Source: Blakeslea trispora (taxonomy: Eukaryota > Mucoromycota > Mucoromycetes > Mucorales > Choanephoraceae). Taken from it: a stretch of DNA of 64,000 nt. The position numbers and the translations under genes were made by a program. The notes beneath the pieces were generated by a model that searched no databases, was not told the origin of the DNA, and worked only from the letters and a program-made list of their open reading frames with translations. Of this stretch, positions 21,623 to 33,712 are shown piece after piece. Positions within the stretch are counted from its first letter, which is position 1, and every line of letters starts with the position of its first letter. Where the stretch lies: the NCBI GenBank assembly GCA_025331445.1, contig JAIWNE010000065.1:62001-126000 (forward strand), given 5' to 3'.

Positions 21623-23775
21623 ATCTATATTCAATGCACTCCAAGGAAATCTTTTTTTTTTTTGTTTTTCAAAATAATTAAAGGAAAAAGCCACTGTCCT
21701 GCAGCAATGAACTTTTCGATTTTGAAACTGCGCACAACAGTTTTTCCTGCATGACAAAGAAATTGCTAAACCAAAGAAATATCATAAACTCACTTGAGCG
21801 GCAATATTGCTTTAACAATCAATGTAAGAATTTCCCAAATTTCAATATGTACAAACACATGACGACATTCTTCAGTTTAGCTGTGTGATTCTCTAACAGC
21901 AACAAAGTTTGGAAATATTACGCTGTTTAAAACAAGCATGAGTTAGCTTTACTTTTAATTAGAGTGCATCTATTTGTAATATCGCTTCCAAAGAGAATAA
22001 CAGCTAGTCGAGTAAGTTGTTAGACACCTTTTAACAAAAACTGGATACCAAAGGTAAAGCTCTACAGATATCGACAGAGTTTCTGAATGTTTGCTTAGTA
22101 AAGAAACAGCTTATACATCAACCAATCTCATACGTAGGTTGAACAGTCTAGGTAGCAACCCATAGATAGGACCACATAATATATTGCGCATTATCTCTCA
22201 ATAATGCAATAGCCTATATTCGTTGTTGTGTGTTTCTCGAGTGTGCTACAACTAAATAGTCAAGACGAGTGATGAGCTTTTGTTGATGGTAAAAGGATGT
22301 ATGTTAAACATCAATACGAAAAAACTCTAGTTGTAACAATTGTTTGTAACGTATTTAAGCTAGAATTTATTCCCGACTAAACAAGAAGAAAGTCTTACAT
22401 AGTGCATGTATACACAAAACACAAGTTTTTCATTGTCGAAAGTTTACAAAGGTAGTATTCATCATAGACTGCTAATGAATAATGATCTTTGACTTGATTA
22501 AATGCTTCTTTGTGCTAGAACTATAATAAAGCCAGACAATAAAAGTTATGTGCCTTGTAGATCCGTTCATTAGTCTGGTAAAGCATTCATTGTGTCATGG
22601 ATGCAGGAATTCATGCAAAACAGAAAGACAAGAATGGGCTCTTTCAACACATTTTCGGTATTTTCCTTCTTTGCTTTACCATATTGTTTTTATACTACCA
22701 AAGAATAAATGAAGCAAGAAGACGCAAAAAGAAACTTGGTTGTGCTCTAATTAAAGAAGAGACTCTATTAATGAATTGCGTATGTAGATCATACAGCGAA
22801 CGTGATCATATTCTGCCTTTTACTCAAATAGAAGAAATACATAGAAATCAAAAGTCGATTGTTTTGATTGTAGAGGGCTTTCCGACAACATGCATCAACA
22901 CAACGTGTAGACTCGATATCAAATTAAGTAATACTTGCAATAAAGATTTATATTGGTTATATGATTCACGAAATTTGTTTGTGTACACCAACTTATTTTG
23001 ACTAATTTTACCTTTTTCGGTCATTATTGTTCTGCTGCCACACTCACAACGATAGCGGAATTTAAACAAGACAAAGATCAGAGTTAGCTTTCTTTTCACA
23101 TAACGCTTATACGCGTCTGTCTTTTTCGTTGTTTTTGTGTCGATACACTGAGCTTATTTCTTTAAACTATAATATTTAATTCGACCAAAATCCTTTGTTG
23201 AAATAATATTTAATCCATGAGACAACTTGATCTACATTTCGATTACTAACAACGTTGTTTTTCGTTCTTTTGTCGATACATGTTTAGAATCCTAAATCAA
23301 TTCACACTTAAAATCCACGACATTATACTGCTTTAAGAATTCGCACTACGCGCTTTGTTTGTTTGTGGGGAGAAGGGGACTTCAACAAATACAAGCCTAT
23401 ATTCCCCTCGGGTAGCTTCCTTCCTTCTCTTTCTCTCGTTTTTTTGTTTTATTTTTGTTGACAACATTACAAAAGATATACTATTCAGATGCATCAAGTA
23501 ATTGTTCATGTAATATGCGCATAACAGCTGACTTGTTTTATGTCAACTTGATTTGCACAACAATCATATCAATAAGTTCACGGAAGCAGTATTTATCTTG
23601 AAAAAGATTGTTTGTTTTAAAATCATTATTTATTACTGATAATATCTGTGTTTTGACAAAAGGATTCAATTGATCCCAGCAAAAAAAATCATTGATAGCA
23701 AACGAATATGTTATTTCAATTAGGTTTCTCTCTCTCTCTCTCTTCTTTCGCTTCTTTCCCTAGTACAACATAGCC
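21623..23775. other. Intergenic DNA with one weak ORF
   Basis: About 2.1 kb, AT-rich. The only notable content is the open frame at 22597-23001, listed separately. A CT-rich tract and leader-like sequence occur at about 23727-23770 just before the next start codon. Confidence 0.5.
22597..23001 (+). CDS. Hypothetical small single-pass membrane protein
   Basis: A 134-residue frame begins with ATG and is not a shadow of another gene. It has a hydrophilic N-terminus of about 15 residues, one strong transmembrane segment (IFGIFLLCFTILFLYYQ, about residues 19-35), and a positive cluster directly after it (RRRKKK at about 41-46). A mixed 90-residue tail contains several Cys. This order predicts a type III or tail-out topology with the long domain in the cytosol. 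I recognise no family. It lies alone between two promoters, with no paralogue in the window. It could be a real small gene, an eroded fragment or chance. Confidence 0.35.
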   Translation: MDAGIHAKQKDKNGLFQHIFGIFLLCFTILFLYYQRINEARRRKKKLGCALIKEETLLMNCVCRSYSERDHILPFTQIEEIHRNQKSIVLIVEGFPTTCINTTCRLDIKLSNTCNKDLYWLYDSRNLFVYTNLF

Positions 23776-24213
23776 ATGAATGAAAAAGGACCGAGTATCA
23801 CAGCTAGCGATGACACAATAACATCTATTCTTCTGGAAAGAAGTCCATCACCTCCTAGATACGAACATGTCATGAAAAACAACCCTCCTCCTCCAAGCTA
23901 CATCCATTCTACTGTGCGATTACAATACCACAATCAACCTTATATAACTGATATGGAGCAATATGCATTTCGTCATCAGTATGAGACACGCAATGCCAGC
24001 GCAGCTGGAGATATGCAAAGTGATAACTTTTCGGCTATAGCTAAGCTACCGTTTCGCAAACGGCTAACATATTATGCCCGTTCGTGGCTAACTACTTTAC
24101 ATGAAGGTCGGCTGGTATTTTTTGCTTTTTTCTTTATCGGATCGTTAGTTACTATGGGACTCGTAGTCTCATTTATTGCTATCCCAAGTTTAATAAAGCA
24201 GGCATCATTTTAG
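23776..24213 (+). CDS. Small C-terminally anchored protein with two PPxY motifs
   Basis: This intronless frame of 145 residues has a leader with a CT-rich tract just upstream. The N-terminal half is Pro/Ser-rich and holds two PPxY motifs, PSPPRYEHV at about residues 25-33 and PPPPSYIHS at about 37-45. A single membrane segment near the C-terminus (VFFAFFFIGSLVTMGLVVSFIAI) is preceded by basic residues, so the PPxY region should face the cytosol. PPxY motifs bind WW domains of Nedd4/Rsp5 ubiquitin ligases. The layout (cytosolic PY motifs plus one anchor) resembles yeast membrane adaptors of Rsp5, but that is analogy, not homology. The next gene is an alpha-arrestin with the same kind of motif. 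Confidence 0.7.
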   Translation: MNEKGPSITASDDTITSILLERSPSPPRYEHVMKNNPPPPSYIHSTVRLQYHNQPYITDMEQYAFRHQYETRNASAAGDMQSDNFSAIAKLPFRKRLTYYARSWLTTLHEGRLVFFAFFFIGSLVTMGLVVSFIAIPSLIKQASF

Positions 24214-24997
24214 AATATTGCACGTAAGCCACTTGGACTTTGTATGCTTCCTAGAAAAAGTGTGAAATCTATAGGCAACAAATGACAGATATCTATCACT
24301 TGGAGTCACACAATCTCACTAATAACCAGTATGAAGTCAGACTACAAATATACCTGATAGAGACCTGATAGACCATCAACTGTAGTAAAGCTATTAGAGT
24401 ACTTTAGATTTAGTTACAATAAGAAAAGACGTGCTGGCAAAGTATTTCTCGCTCAAGTATCAAGACAAAAAGAAGCTCCTAAATCAAAGTGGACATAGAC
24501 TAAAAGACACATAAAAGGCTTGGTAATATCAACTAAATCCTTAATGAATACAAATCAGGTTGAACAAATGATTCTTTCTTTTCTGCTGGTTTACTTTTAT
24601 CATTTACTATTTGCTTCATGTTGAAATTCATGTCATATACCTTGAGCTAGCTACCAAAAGCCTCAAATAAAAACGATTGGTATAAGACAAAAGAACATAA
24701 AAAAGAACCTTGAAGTTTCAGGCATTAACATTGTTTTTAAAATTCCATTGCTAGTTCTTTTGGAAGAGCTATTATATTGCTTGCAATGTAATTTAGAGAT
24801 TTATTTGATTACAGCGATAGTTAGATGCAAATCTATAAGAATGCATTTAATGACAAAATTAATAAAATGAAAGGAAAAAGAACTATGAAAATGATAAATA
24901 AATAATAAATGCAGTCTAAGGTCAATTATATGAAAAGAGAAAAAAGGGGAGGGGTTATGTTGTCAAGTGGGTTAATGCTAAGCTGTTAACAGGAAAG
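24214..24997. other. Intergenic DNA between convergent genes
   Basis: This holds the 3' sides of the PPxY protein gene and the arrestin gene. No other feature seen. Confidence 0.6.
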
Positions 24998-26394
24998 CTA
25001 GGTCAGCTTTGGATAAGAGTCTTTTAGATTGATGGATTCATACGTAGGAGGAGGGACATTTTCATTGTCTTCAGATGGCTGACATCGCGTCTTTATCCAA
25101 TCGCGACGAGTACAGTTTCGCTTTTTTTGGTATTCCAGATAGCAAGGACAATGGAAAAATCCAGTCGGTTTTGATGTAGCTATATCTTGTTCATTGACGA
25201 CAGAATCAACTAACAAAGCCTCCTTGTAAGTAGGAAGGGCATTGTAATCTTCTTTTAAGCGGCAGTCAAGGATGGTGATTGGCGTTTCAAGATGAATGTT
25301 GCTTTTGATTTCCTCACACGTGCTCCGACTGGGCGAGCTGAGCTCGATATGAAGCCGAAGCGTATGGCTAATGTGAATCTCTGGAAAGGTGGAGGAATGA
25401 TTTAATTGGACGCAGTTAGGAAGATTGAAGACAAGACGATATTGAAACGGCCCATCATTCAAGGAGATGTGCGCATTTTTGACACCAAGAACACGCTTCA
25501 TGTCCTTCAGTGACAAAGAGGCTGTAGTGGTGTTTAAGAGATCAGGATCTACAAGATTTTGCAAATCAAATAGAGGTACTTTGAAATCATTCATCTCTAC
25601 TCGACGTGCTTGATACTCGGGTACTTTGTAGACTCTCTTCTCTTGAAGAATGAATGAAACTGATTCAATGAAGACGTTCTTGATGTTGGGTGTAACAGAG
25701 AGAATGATGGGAAATTGCGTGCCTGAAGATACCATAGATTTCTCTATGCATATCATGGCGTCGCATGCTTCCATTCTACGTTCAGAGGTGATGGATGTAC
25801 TAGGTAATGAGTTTGCTGTCAATGCATTGTCTGACCAGTTGGGTGTGCGAAGCAGTAAAATATCTCGACGAGACTTGAGTTTGGTCATCCCTACACCCAC
25901 TCGATGAACAGTTGCTGTAACGTAATAGAACACCTTTCCCAGTTCATCTTCTATGGTTTCGGCCAACTGGTTTGACAAAAGGAATTCAAAGGGCCAACGA
26001 TGAATACCAGCAGCTAAGGTACCTTCTTGTTTTGGGTTTTGTGTAAATGATTGCAACAGCAAGTTTTGCTCATGAATGACTTTTTCATGATATATTTTTG
26101 TGCCTCTTGCTCCAATGCCTGTGACAGGAGAAGAAAAAAAATAAACAATTTTGAATTGTATGTTCTGTAATGTATGCGTTTTGAAGTACCTTCAGGCCAT
26201 AAAGTATGTGATTTTCCAACAAACTGAATAACGACTTGACTGGCCAATATAGGTTTTGTAAGAACCAGATTGACTTCACCTTGCAAAACATGTGTAATCT
26301 TATCCTTTGAGCCACCTCGGAGGATTATGACAGGCTCAGCAAGATCAATTGCGAGTTGCTTTGCTCCTGTAAAGAAGGGAACAACAACAGGCAT
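24998..26394 (-). CDS. Alpha-arrestin domain protein
   Basis: Two exons (26394-26190, 26118-24998) give 441 residues. The N-terminal half is an arrestin fold: ILRGGSKDKITHVLQGEVNL, VVIQFVGKSHTLWPEG and GTLAAGIHRWPFEFLL, the last matching the family's G-x-xxFPFxF segment. A C-terminal arrestin domain follows (YKVPEYQARRVEMNDFKVPL). The tail has a LPTY variant and a canonical PPxY (PPPTYESINL) about 15 residues from the end. Fungal alpha-arrestins recruit the ubiquitin ligase Rsp5 to plasma-membrane transporters and receptors for endocytosis. Which cargo this one serves cannot be told. Confidence 0.9.
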
Positions 26395-28270
26395 AGCAAG
26401 ATAGCTTTTTTTTTCTATAGACTAATGAAATCTAGAACAAGGAAGAATAAAGAAAAAAAGCTGCTTTGTCATTTTTATTGTGTCTATCAAACTTCTAAAC
26501 GAATACTCCGACATTACAATTGTCAAGTTAGAGTCCGAGAGACGGAACGTGGTTTCTTACTGGCCCCGAAAAAGCGGACATGATCTTACTGTTACTCAAA
26601 CAAGAAACAGGCATGTAAGCTCATCGAGTCAAGAAATAACGAATGACATTGTATCATTTCTTCATGGCATGTCTTTTTGTATGACATGTTCATTAAATCA
26701 CCCAATATAGTTTGATTTTTCCTCTTGTCTTCCTCATCCTTCTTTTAACTGCGTATTGGAAAATGTTACACTTTGTGTTTATTTGGGCACATTGAAATGG
26801 GAAGACATTTAATTTATATATGAATGTTACAGAGGAAAAGATAAGATTACTGTAGCTTTTTTTTTATTCAAAACAATATGCAAACATTGAAACGCTTGAG
26901 CGTTTGTTTAAATTAAGGTTATTTTGTAGTCTTATATTTGCTTTCTTTTTCACCTCCTAGTATGTTCTTTCGTCTTAAGTTTCACAAATGTCTACCTCGA
27001 AGAAGGAGAAAAGACAAACAAGATCTTTCTTCTCCCTCTGTTTGTTTGCTTGCGTGTATTTTTGCTATGTTCAGTACCTTAAAAAAACAATCAATCCTAT
27101 ATTGTATTTTCTCTGCCCCTTTTTCCCTAAAAAGAAACAAGGATACTCTTGCTGTCGATGGTACACTTGTAATTTAAGTTATATTCAAAGCTACTTATAC
27201 AAAACATCAACTAGTTTGCTCCTTCAATCTATATGTCTCCATCTTCAATGAACATATAACTTTTCCACAAGTCAAAATAGAAGCTCAAAATACTAATACT
27301 TCGGTTATTTCTGAAAAAAGAAAAATAGAAACGTTACACACTCTATTGTAGCACAATGAACCGTTTGCTAACTTGGACATAAGAAAGCGAAAGCATGGAG
27401 GCCCATTCTCCTTACTATCACTGAATTTCTGAATGGATTGCTTACGAAGATTGTATTATTCTTATGAGATGTTATTAGTTGTTTCGAGTTGAGAGTAAAT
27501 ACAGTAGTCGCTCTATTTAAGGGTAGCCAAAAATCTTGAAAATCTCAACCTTAAATAGAGAATACCCTTAAATAGAATTGGTTTTAGAGCTTGTATTGAT
27601 AAATCCTTTTCAGAAACCCACCCTTATATAGAGAATATCCTTAAACAGAACACCCTTAAATAGAGCGACTACTGTAGTCTATATTTGTGGCCAAGATTGT
27701 TTCTTGTAGTTTTCAGCAAACATTATATCGAAAGCAATATCGACATCTCAATCATCAAATGTACCATTTTCTTTTTCAACGCCACTAGTAGTATCAGGCG
27801 TATTTTTACCGAAGGCAATTCTTTGCACCTTTTATTTAATACTGTCATTGAATCATTTTGATCAAACAAATTGTAACAAAGTGGTTCTATTGATTGAGTA
27901 GCTCTTTCCTTTTAACATTGCAATACTTTGAATGCTAATTTTATTCTTTTTTGTACCTGCACGTACTTTTTATCTTACCTGCTTTCATTAAGCCAAAGTT
28001 TTAACTAACAATGGCACTGAAGTTTAATTTTTTTTGTATAATGTTGTTACTTTTATTACTACTACTATTATTCTCTACTCTTTGCTTTTAAAGAACATGA
28101 ACAAAATCAGATTAGTCTTTGCTTTGTATATCCAAGACGGATGCAAAGAAATTGATAATAAACGACAAAAAGAAAACAAAAACAAAACAAAAACAAAACA
28201 AAAAGATAGAGGGTATGAAAACAATAACCATTTTCTTAGCAAGAAGGCGTATTTTTTTTGGTAGCCCTTG
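26395..28270. other. Intergenic DNA carrying a MITE
   Basis: About 1.9 kb, AT-rich, with a terminal-inverted-repeat element at 27500-27676 (listed separately). Open frames at 26938-27251 are AT-driven and show no motif. The rest shows nothing recognisable. Confidence 0.55.
27500..27676. mobile_element. 177-bp MITE with perfect 25-bp TIRs, Tc1/mariner-pogo type
   Basis: The first 25 bases (27500-27524, starting TACAGTAGTCGCTC) are the exact reverse complement of the last 25 (27652-27676). Both ends read TA followed by CAGT, as expected for a Tc1/mariner or pogo-type element with a TA target-site duplication. The inside repeats a CCTTAAATAGAG-like motif several times in the same orientation (for example near 27550, 27568, 27622 and 27652). 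It has no coding capacity. The perfect TIR identity suggests recent insertion. Confidence 0.9.
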
Positions 28271-29808
28271 TTATACAGTCTCAGTGATGTCTAAAGGAAC
28301 AAACCCAGCACTACCAAAATTGAGGATGATACGGCCTTCAGGATTGATGGTAACAAGGCCTTTTGCTTGGTAGCTAGTAGGCCCACGAATATCCATTTCA
28401 GCTTTAAACCGTGCAACACGGTATTGTCTAGCAGACTCATGACGAGCACTGTAATCTCTACTGCTCTCTTCTGAGGTTGCTGTCTTACTCCACTCAGCTG
28501 TTTCCTTTTCATATTTCTGGATCATGGCTTGGTATTCATGGTAAGCAACTGTATCAGGCTTTTTGAGCGTGCCAGGTGGGACAGGTGCTACTTGTACAGA
28601 TTCATCTAAAGTCTTTTTGTCTTTCTCCCCTGAAATAATGCCAGGTAAAGCAGCCATATCAACATAATTGGTCAGTTCTTTACGATCCTTTGTGAAATGT
28701 ATCTTGCTTGCTACAACAGGATCCAAAAGGGGTGTAATCAAATTCCAAACAGTAGAAAAGACCCAAGGTGCTTTGTGAATCAAGCAGGAGCCTAGTGTTT
28801 CAGGATAATATGCTTCAAAGCAGCCAACCAAAAACTTGACAAAATCGAAATCCTATTCATTGATGTCCTTAAAGTCAGAAAAAGAAATTGTCTTGAAGTA
28901 TACTTTTGACTATCATTACCATGTTTTTAAGTGTAAAACCATCCATATTAAAAACGATACAAGCAGATTCAATTGGCTGATGCACAATGACACGTGAGGT
29001 TTCCATAACATACATCGTCAAAAGCTTGACGGCTTCAAGAGGCTGTTCATCCTTTTGGTGAAGACTGACATTAATAAAACTAACAAAATTATTGTGAGCT
29101 TTCGTCTTTCAATTCAATTTTCTTGTCTTGCTCTATTTTGCCTTCATTCCGTCTACTATTCACCTCTTTTCTTTTTCTTTGCTCTGATTCCCGTCTCATT
29201 TTCCTTATTTTAACTTACCAAATACCACGGCCCATCTTGTCAGGACCACCAAGATATACTTTGCCAGAATTGAGTTGTTTCACAAAGCAATCACCAAGCT
29301 CAGGCTTAAGCTTGTTCAATTCATCTCGCATACCACTTTCACCCAAAGCAACAATATCATCAATACGCATCACAAGACGCCATCTCAAAGTATTGGCTAA
29401 CATCTGGTAAGAAGCATCCAAATCCCACTTACGGGCGCGTAAGAAACGTAAAAGAACAGCATCAGGATTGTCCGTAGCAACCATATTCCAGAAAGTAGCA
29501 TGAAGTTTAGATCCAGGAATTAATGGCAAGGCTTTTTCAAGAGGCAAATCTATCCATGCAGGATCTGTTGTTGTACCAATGAATACATCCTTGACTTCCT
29601 TGGGAGCTGCATCTTTCTTGCTAAACCAGCTCTTTTTTGAAGGAGCTTCTTCTTGTTGTATTTGCTTGGCAGGTGGTGTATACTCAGTACCTGGTTGACT
29701 GAAAAGTTCAAGCAAGCGTGTCCAAAGCTGCTTTAAAGCTTCTGTTTCTTTCAATGACAGGTGACCAACATGGCCCGAAAGAGGTTCAGTTGAAGTTGTA
29801 GGTGACAT
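28271..29808 (-). CDS. Sec14/CRAL-TRIO lipid-transfer protein (Csr1-like)
   Basis: Three exons (29808-29219, 29079-28920, 28852-28271) give 443 residues. A charged N-terminal region contains a Lys/Ser-rich segment (APSKKSWFSKKDAAPKEV). The CRAL-TRIO N domain follows with AVLLRFLRARKWDLDASYQM at about residues 130-149. The lipid-binding core includes VHQPIESACIVFNMDGFTL, LVGCFEAYYPETLGSCLIH and KAPWVFSTVWNLITPLLDP, all typical of Sec14 proteins. The C-terminal 150 residues form a beta-rich extension like that in Csr1/Sfh2. The family moves phosphatidylinositol and other lipids between membranes. Assignment to Csr1 rather than another Sec14 homologue is inferred from the long C-terminus. Confidence 0.92.
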
Positions 29809-31040
29809 AGTGATGAAAATTAAAAATAGAAAAGAGTAAAGAAGACTAAACAAAAGCCATTTTATAACACTATAAAAAAAATTAACCCAAGAAAACGTGT
29901 GTAACACAAATGCCCGATTAAGAACTATCAAGGTGAATAAGCTGTGCCTAATTAGGAATAGTGTTTCATATAGTTAAATGCAGTGTCAAGTTCTAGGTTT
30001 CTATAGTGAAATTTACAGAATGAACAAAAGAAACACATGAAAACTCAGATTGCCAAAGACAATCACTTGAGAGCACATGGGCAAGTCCATAAATAATTAG
30101 GTAAATACTTGAGCCGGAAAAGCAATAATTAAAAGCCTCTGATCTGTTTCATGCAGCGTCTCATTTTATTCATGAAAATTCGCTCATTGAGCTCTTGTAG
30201 CACTTGTTCACAATCAATTGTTTGAGCCTAAAAAGCAAGTCCTTTGCGAGCTAGAAAAAAAAAAGAAGGTAATCTTATTGAGTAATATAAGCCAAGCTGC
30301 ATTACCTTCAATTGGATTTTGCAAAATTCGAATCAAGATGTGTTTATGAATAGAGACTTTTGGCGGGAGAAATTGTTGCTCTACCACACAAATGATACCA
30401 GTTTTTTTTTCATTTCTTTTTTTTATTACCATTGTTATAATCTCTCTCTTTGTCTACTCTGTCATAATTTGCGTATTTATCTGAGTTTCAAGTTATCATG
30501 CGATAGACAGTTTATGCATTTTAAAAGCATGTTCTTTTTCTTTTTTTTTTATTTCCAAAACTTAAAGATCTATGAAAAAGAATCCAACAATAAAGCAAGA
30601 GCAAATGACTTGTGGCTTGGTTGTATGGTTCATATATGTATCAATATGACAAGGCTTTCGATCTTTTTGATGCCTTATTCAACTCTAGTTTATCAGAAAC
30701 CCCACCTTATTCCTCTCTACAATAGACATGTCTCTAATCACAAAGTAGCAATAAACAGTTATTGACGACTAAACAGACCTATGAGTCTATGATATTGATA
30801 CATCTGTTCACAGGGCTTTGCATCGAAAATGACCCCCTTTTCTTCTTAGGAAAGACGTTTTCTTTCTCTCTCTCAGAAATGTGTACACGTCTACTGCATT
30901 ATCAAACTGTTTGGATTTAAAGAAAACTATATTTATTGTTCATAACTGCTTCTATCATTAACTTGAAATGAAAGAGCGATATGCTCTTTATGTGTAAATA
31001 CAAAAATAAAATAAACAACTATTGTAAACAAAGAGATAAT
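29809..31040. other. Intergenic DNA between Sec14-like and trehalase genes
   Basis: AT-rich, with several T runs. The open frame at 30319-30765 is Phe/Tyr/Leu-rich because of T-rich sequence and has no motif, so no gene is called. Confidence 0.55.
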
Positions 31041-33712
31041 CTACATGTTGGATGTAGGTACAGTGAGGTAGTCTTCAGTGGGCTTTTCTTTCACTGGCTG
31101 GAGTTTTGAGTCATCAGCATTGGGATGATCTGTGTTTGATGAGAAGTAATTTTCCAAAATTTCTGGTGATTTGGGAGCACTGTAAGATTGTCTCATGATA
31201 TCTTCTGACTTGATCTTTGTAATAGCTGCATCGGCTTCTTGTCGCAGAATATCTCTAGCAGCAATGGTAGATACACGACGGCGAGAAAGAGCTTCAAGAC
31301 GTTCAGCTTCAGACAATTTAGCCTCTTCGTCTTCAATCATCTTCTTGAACAAGAAGTCTGGATCTGTCAGGGTACCTAGCGCTCGACGAAGTTGTGTACT
31401 AAGATAAGTGAGACCAACTTCAAATGAGGCATTCATCCATCCAAAACCTTCACGAGGAACAAACTTGAAATCAACACCTACGTTACCATACTCGACTTGA
31501 ACTTGATGTGACAGGTTAACCACATCGAATTTCTCAGGGACAACACCATTGAAGTCGACAAAAGACTTGGTAATTCTGTGATAGATAGATGAGTACATCG
31601 TCTCCTTGAAAAAAAAAAGCCTCTCTCTCTTCAATACTTACGTGTATAAGAAACGGTATGCTAAACGACTGGCAATATCTGTCATACCATAGTTTTCAAA
31701 AGCTGCCCAAGTCATGATTTGATGAGGGGCCCAGCCGAAAGGAAAGTCCCATTGACGGTTAGGGCGATCTAAAGTGATATGACCTCGCGAACGCTCAGTA
31801 CCAGAGACAACGCCACCTTTAACTTCAAACTTGTATAAACTCTTTGTAAGCTTCTGAGCTTGATCTTGAGAAGCACATCCAGCCCACATCATCCAATAGG
31901 ATGTACAACTCTCATAGGTTGTCATCTCTTCTTTCACTGTATCGTAATCATAATACAAGTGATCCTTTTCATTCCAAAGATATTTGTCAATTCGTTCTCT
32001 GCGTTTAGTAGCACGATCAGACCATTCTTCAGAGGTTTGCTTGTTTCCATCAAAATCTTCAAGATCATCATCCAAATAATCACGGATACAGTCGGCAATA
32101 TCCGTTTCGTATTTGTATAGTAGTGCATTAAGATCTACAGTGGCCAGATTGGCACATACGCCTTCAAAGCGATAGGTAGTATCATGACCAGATTCGCGAA
32201 CAGCTCGGTCATGTAAGAAATATTCATCCAATTCAGGCTCTTTGACAATGCCATCGTTATACATGACATTGAACTCAGGAATAGACACGTTGTGCTTATC
32301 AGCATACTTTTGAATGATGTGATCAAAGTGAGAAGCCTCTGTTTCAGGAGGTATTCCTACACCATCAGGACGATAACGTGATAACATGGTCTTTTTATCC
32401 AGTCGAGGCTCAGCCATCCAAACAGTGTGGTATTCCTTTATGGCTGATTTCAAAATCTCTCGAAGCCAAGCCTTGTTTTCTTTTTCATGACTAGGATCCA
32501 TAGCTTCGTATACTAAGCAAAAAAAAAAATTAGTCATGTGTCTGTGGTTTCTTGAGCATTTTGATGGTTACCTCGAATAGCAAGATCGGTTAGGAAAGGA
32601 GGTTGCGAGCGTGAAAGATAGTAAGAACGGTTTGCGTTCAAAATCTTTCCATAGTGAAGAATTTCGTAAGCAAAATTCTCTGCCATGCCTTTAGCCAGGT
32701 TGACTCTTCCATCAGCCAAAAGACCAAGTGATTCAAAATAAGAGTCCCAGCCGTACATTTCGTTGAATCGACCACCAGGAACAACAAAGGGAACGCCACT
32801 CAGAGTAACTTGGCCATTCTCATCTTTGACTCGGTGCATCGCAAGAGCCAACAGACCAGGCTTATCATTGATGCTCTTGACATATTCGGGGGTGATGTCT
32901 TTAGGCAGATACTGAACATCCAAATTCAAGTGCTTCTTCTCATCCGATACCCGTTTATAGTAGTCGTAGACTTCTTTTTCATTATATGGAATATAGATTC
33001 TAGGTGCAATATCTTTCTGTCTGTTTTTGGGGTCTGAACAAATTGCATCAAGCCCTTCACCATCAATGGAGCGCGTCAGTCCGTCCCAAAAGAGATGTCG
33101 AATCATTTTGGACAACCGATCCACTGGGTTTTCATTCAGACGATCCTCATCAAGTACAATGTATTTTCGGCCATAATCCTTGGCCAAGGCTAGCTCTTGC
33201 AGCAGGTTTGAAAGCATGTAATTTCCTCGAATGTGAAAGCGCTTGTATCCGCCTGAATCTGCTGTACCTAAAGACAATGTCTTGGGACCAAGATCGTTGA
33301 TTGTGATTTGGAAGTCGCCATCTGTATCCTCTTGTTCAAGGATTTGAGTCAAGGTAGATTCAACTTCAATCAAGAAGCGACGGTTCTTTCCTTTGTCCTC
33401 TGTTTGTTACAATAGAATGTCAGAATAGAAATGAATATCATAAGTAAATCAATGCTGTACTCTTACCGTATGAAGCTCTTCGCATAATTCCAGAACTAGA
33501 AACTTCCCTTGGATCACCTGCATTGAAACTAGCAGAACCGCCTTTTTGCTAAAGTGTCATGCCATATAAGCTTTAATCACATTTTGCCAGTGTTCAAACT
33601 AATTACTTACAGTATAAGTTCTCGTTCTGTGTCTCGGACCATTTCTGCCTGAAGTGTAATATGTTGAAGCTGGAGCAGTAGGGTCGACAGATTCTCGTCT
33701 ATTATCAATCAT
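31041..33712 (-). CDS. NTH1: Neutral (cytosolic) trehalase
   Basis: Five exons (33712-33611, 33548-33467, 33399-32572, 32512-31642, 31575-31041) give 805 residues. The enzyme splits trehalose into two glucose units in the cytosol during germination or recovery from stress. Trehalase signature 1 is [15 protein letters not shown] and signature 2 is [10 protein letters not shown]. The N-terminus carries a protein kinase A-type site RRAS at about residue 59 and a Ca2+-binding loop [16 protein letters not shown]. Both are hallmarks of regulated neutral trehalases and absent from acid trehalases. No signal peptide is present. Compared with yeast Nth1, the protein has an extra charged C-terminal tail of about 120 residues (coiled-coil-like, [20 protein letters not shown]). 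Confidence 0.96.

Noticed and set aside
30319..30765. 148-codon plus-strand frame
   Set aside because: Phe/Tyr-rich due to T-tracts; no domain, and it begins in the upstream region of the Sec14-like gene.
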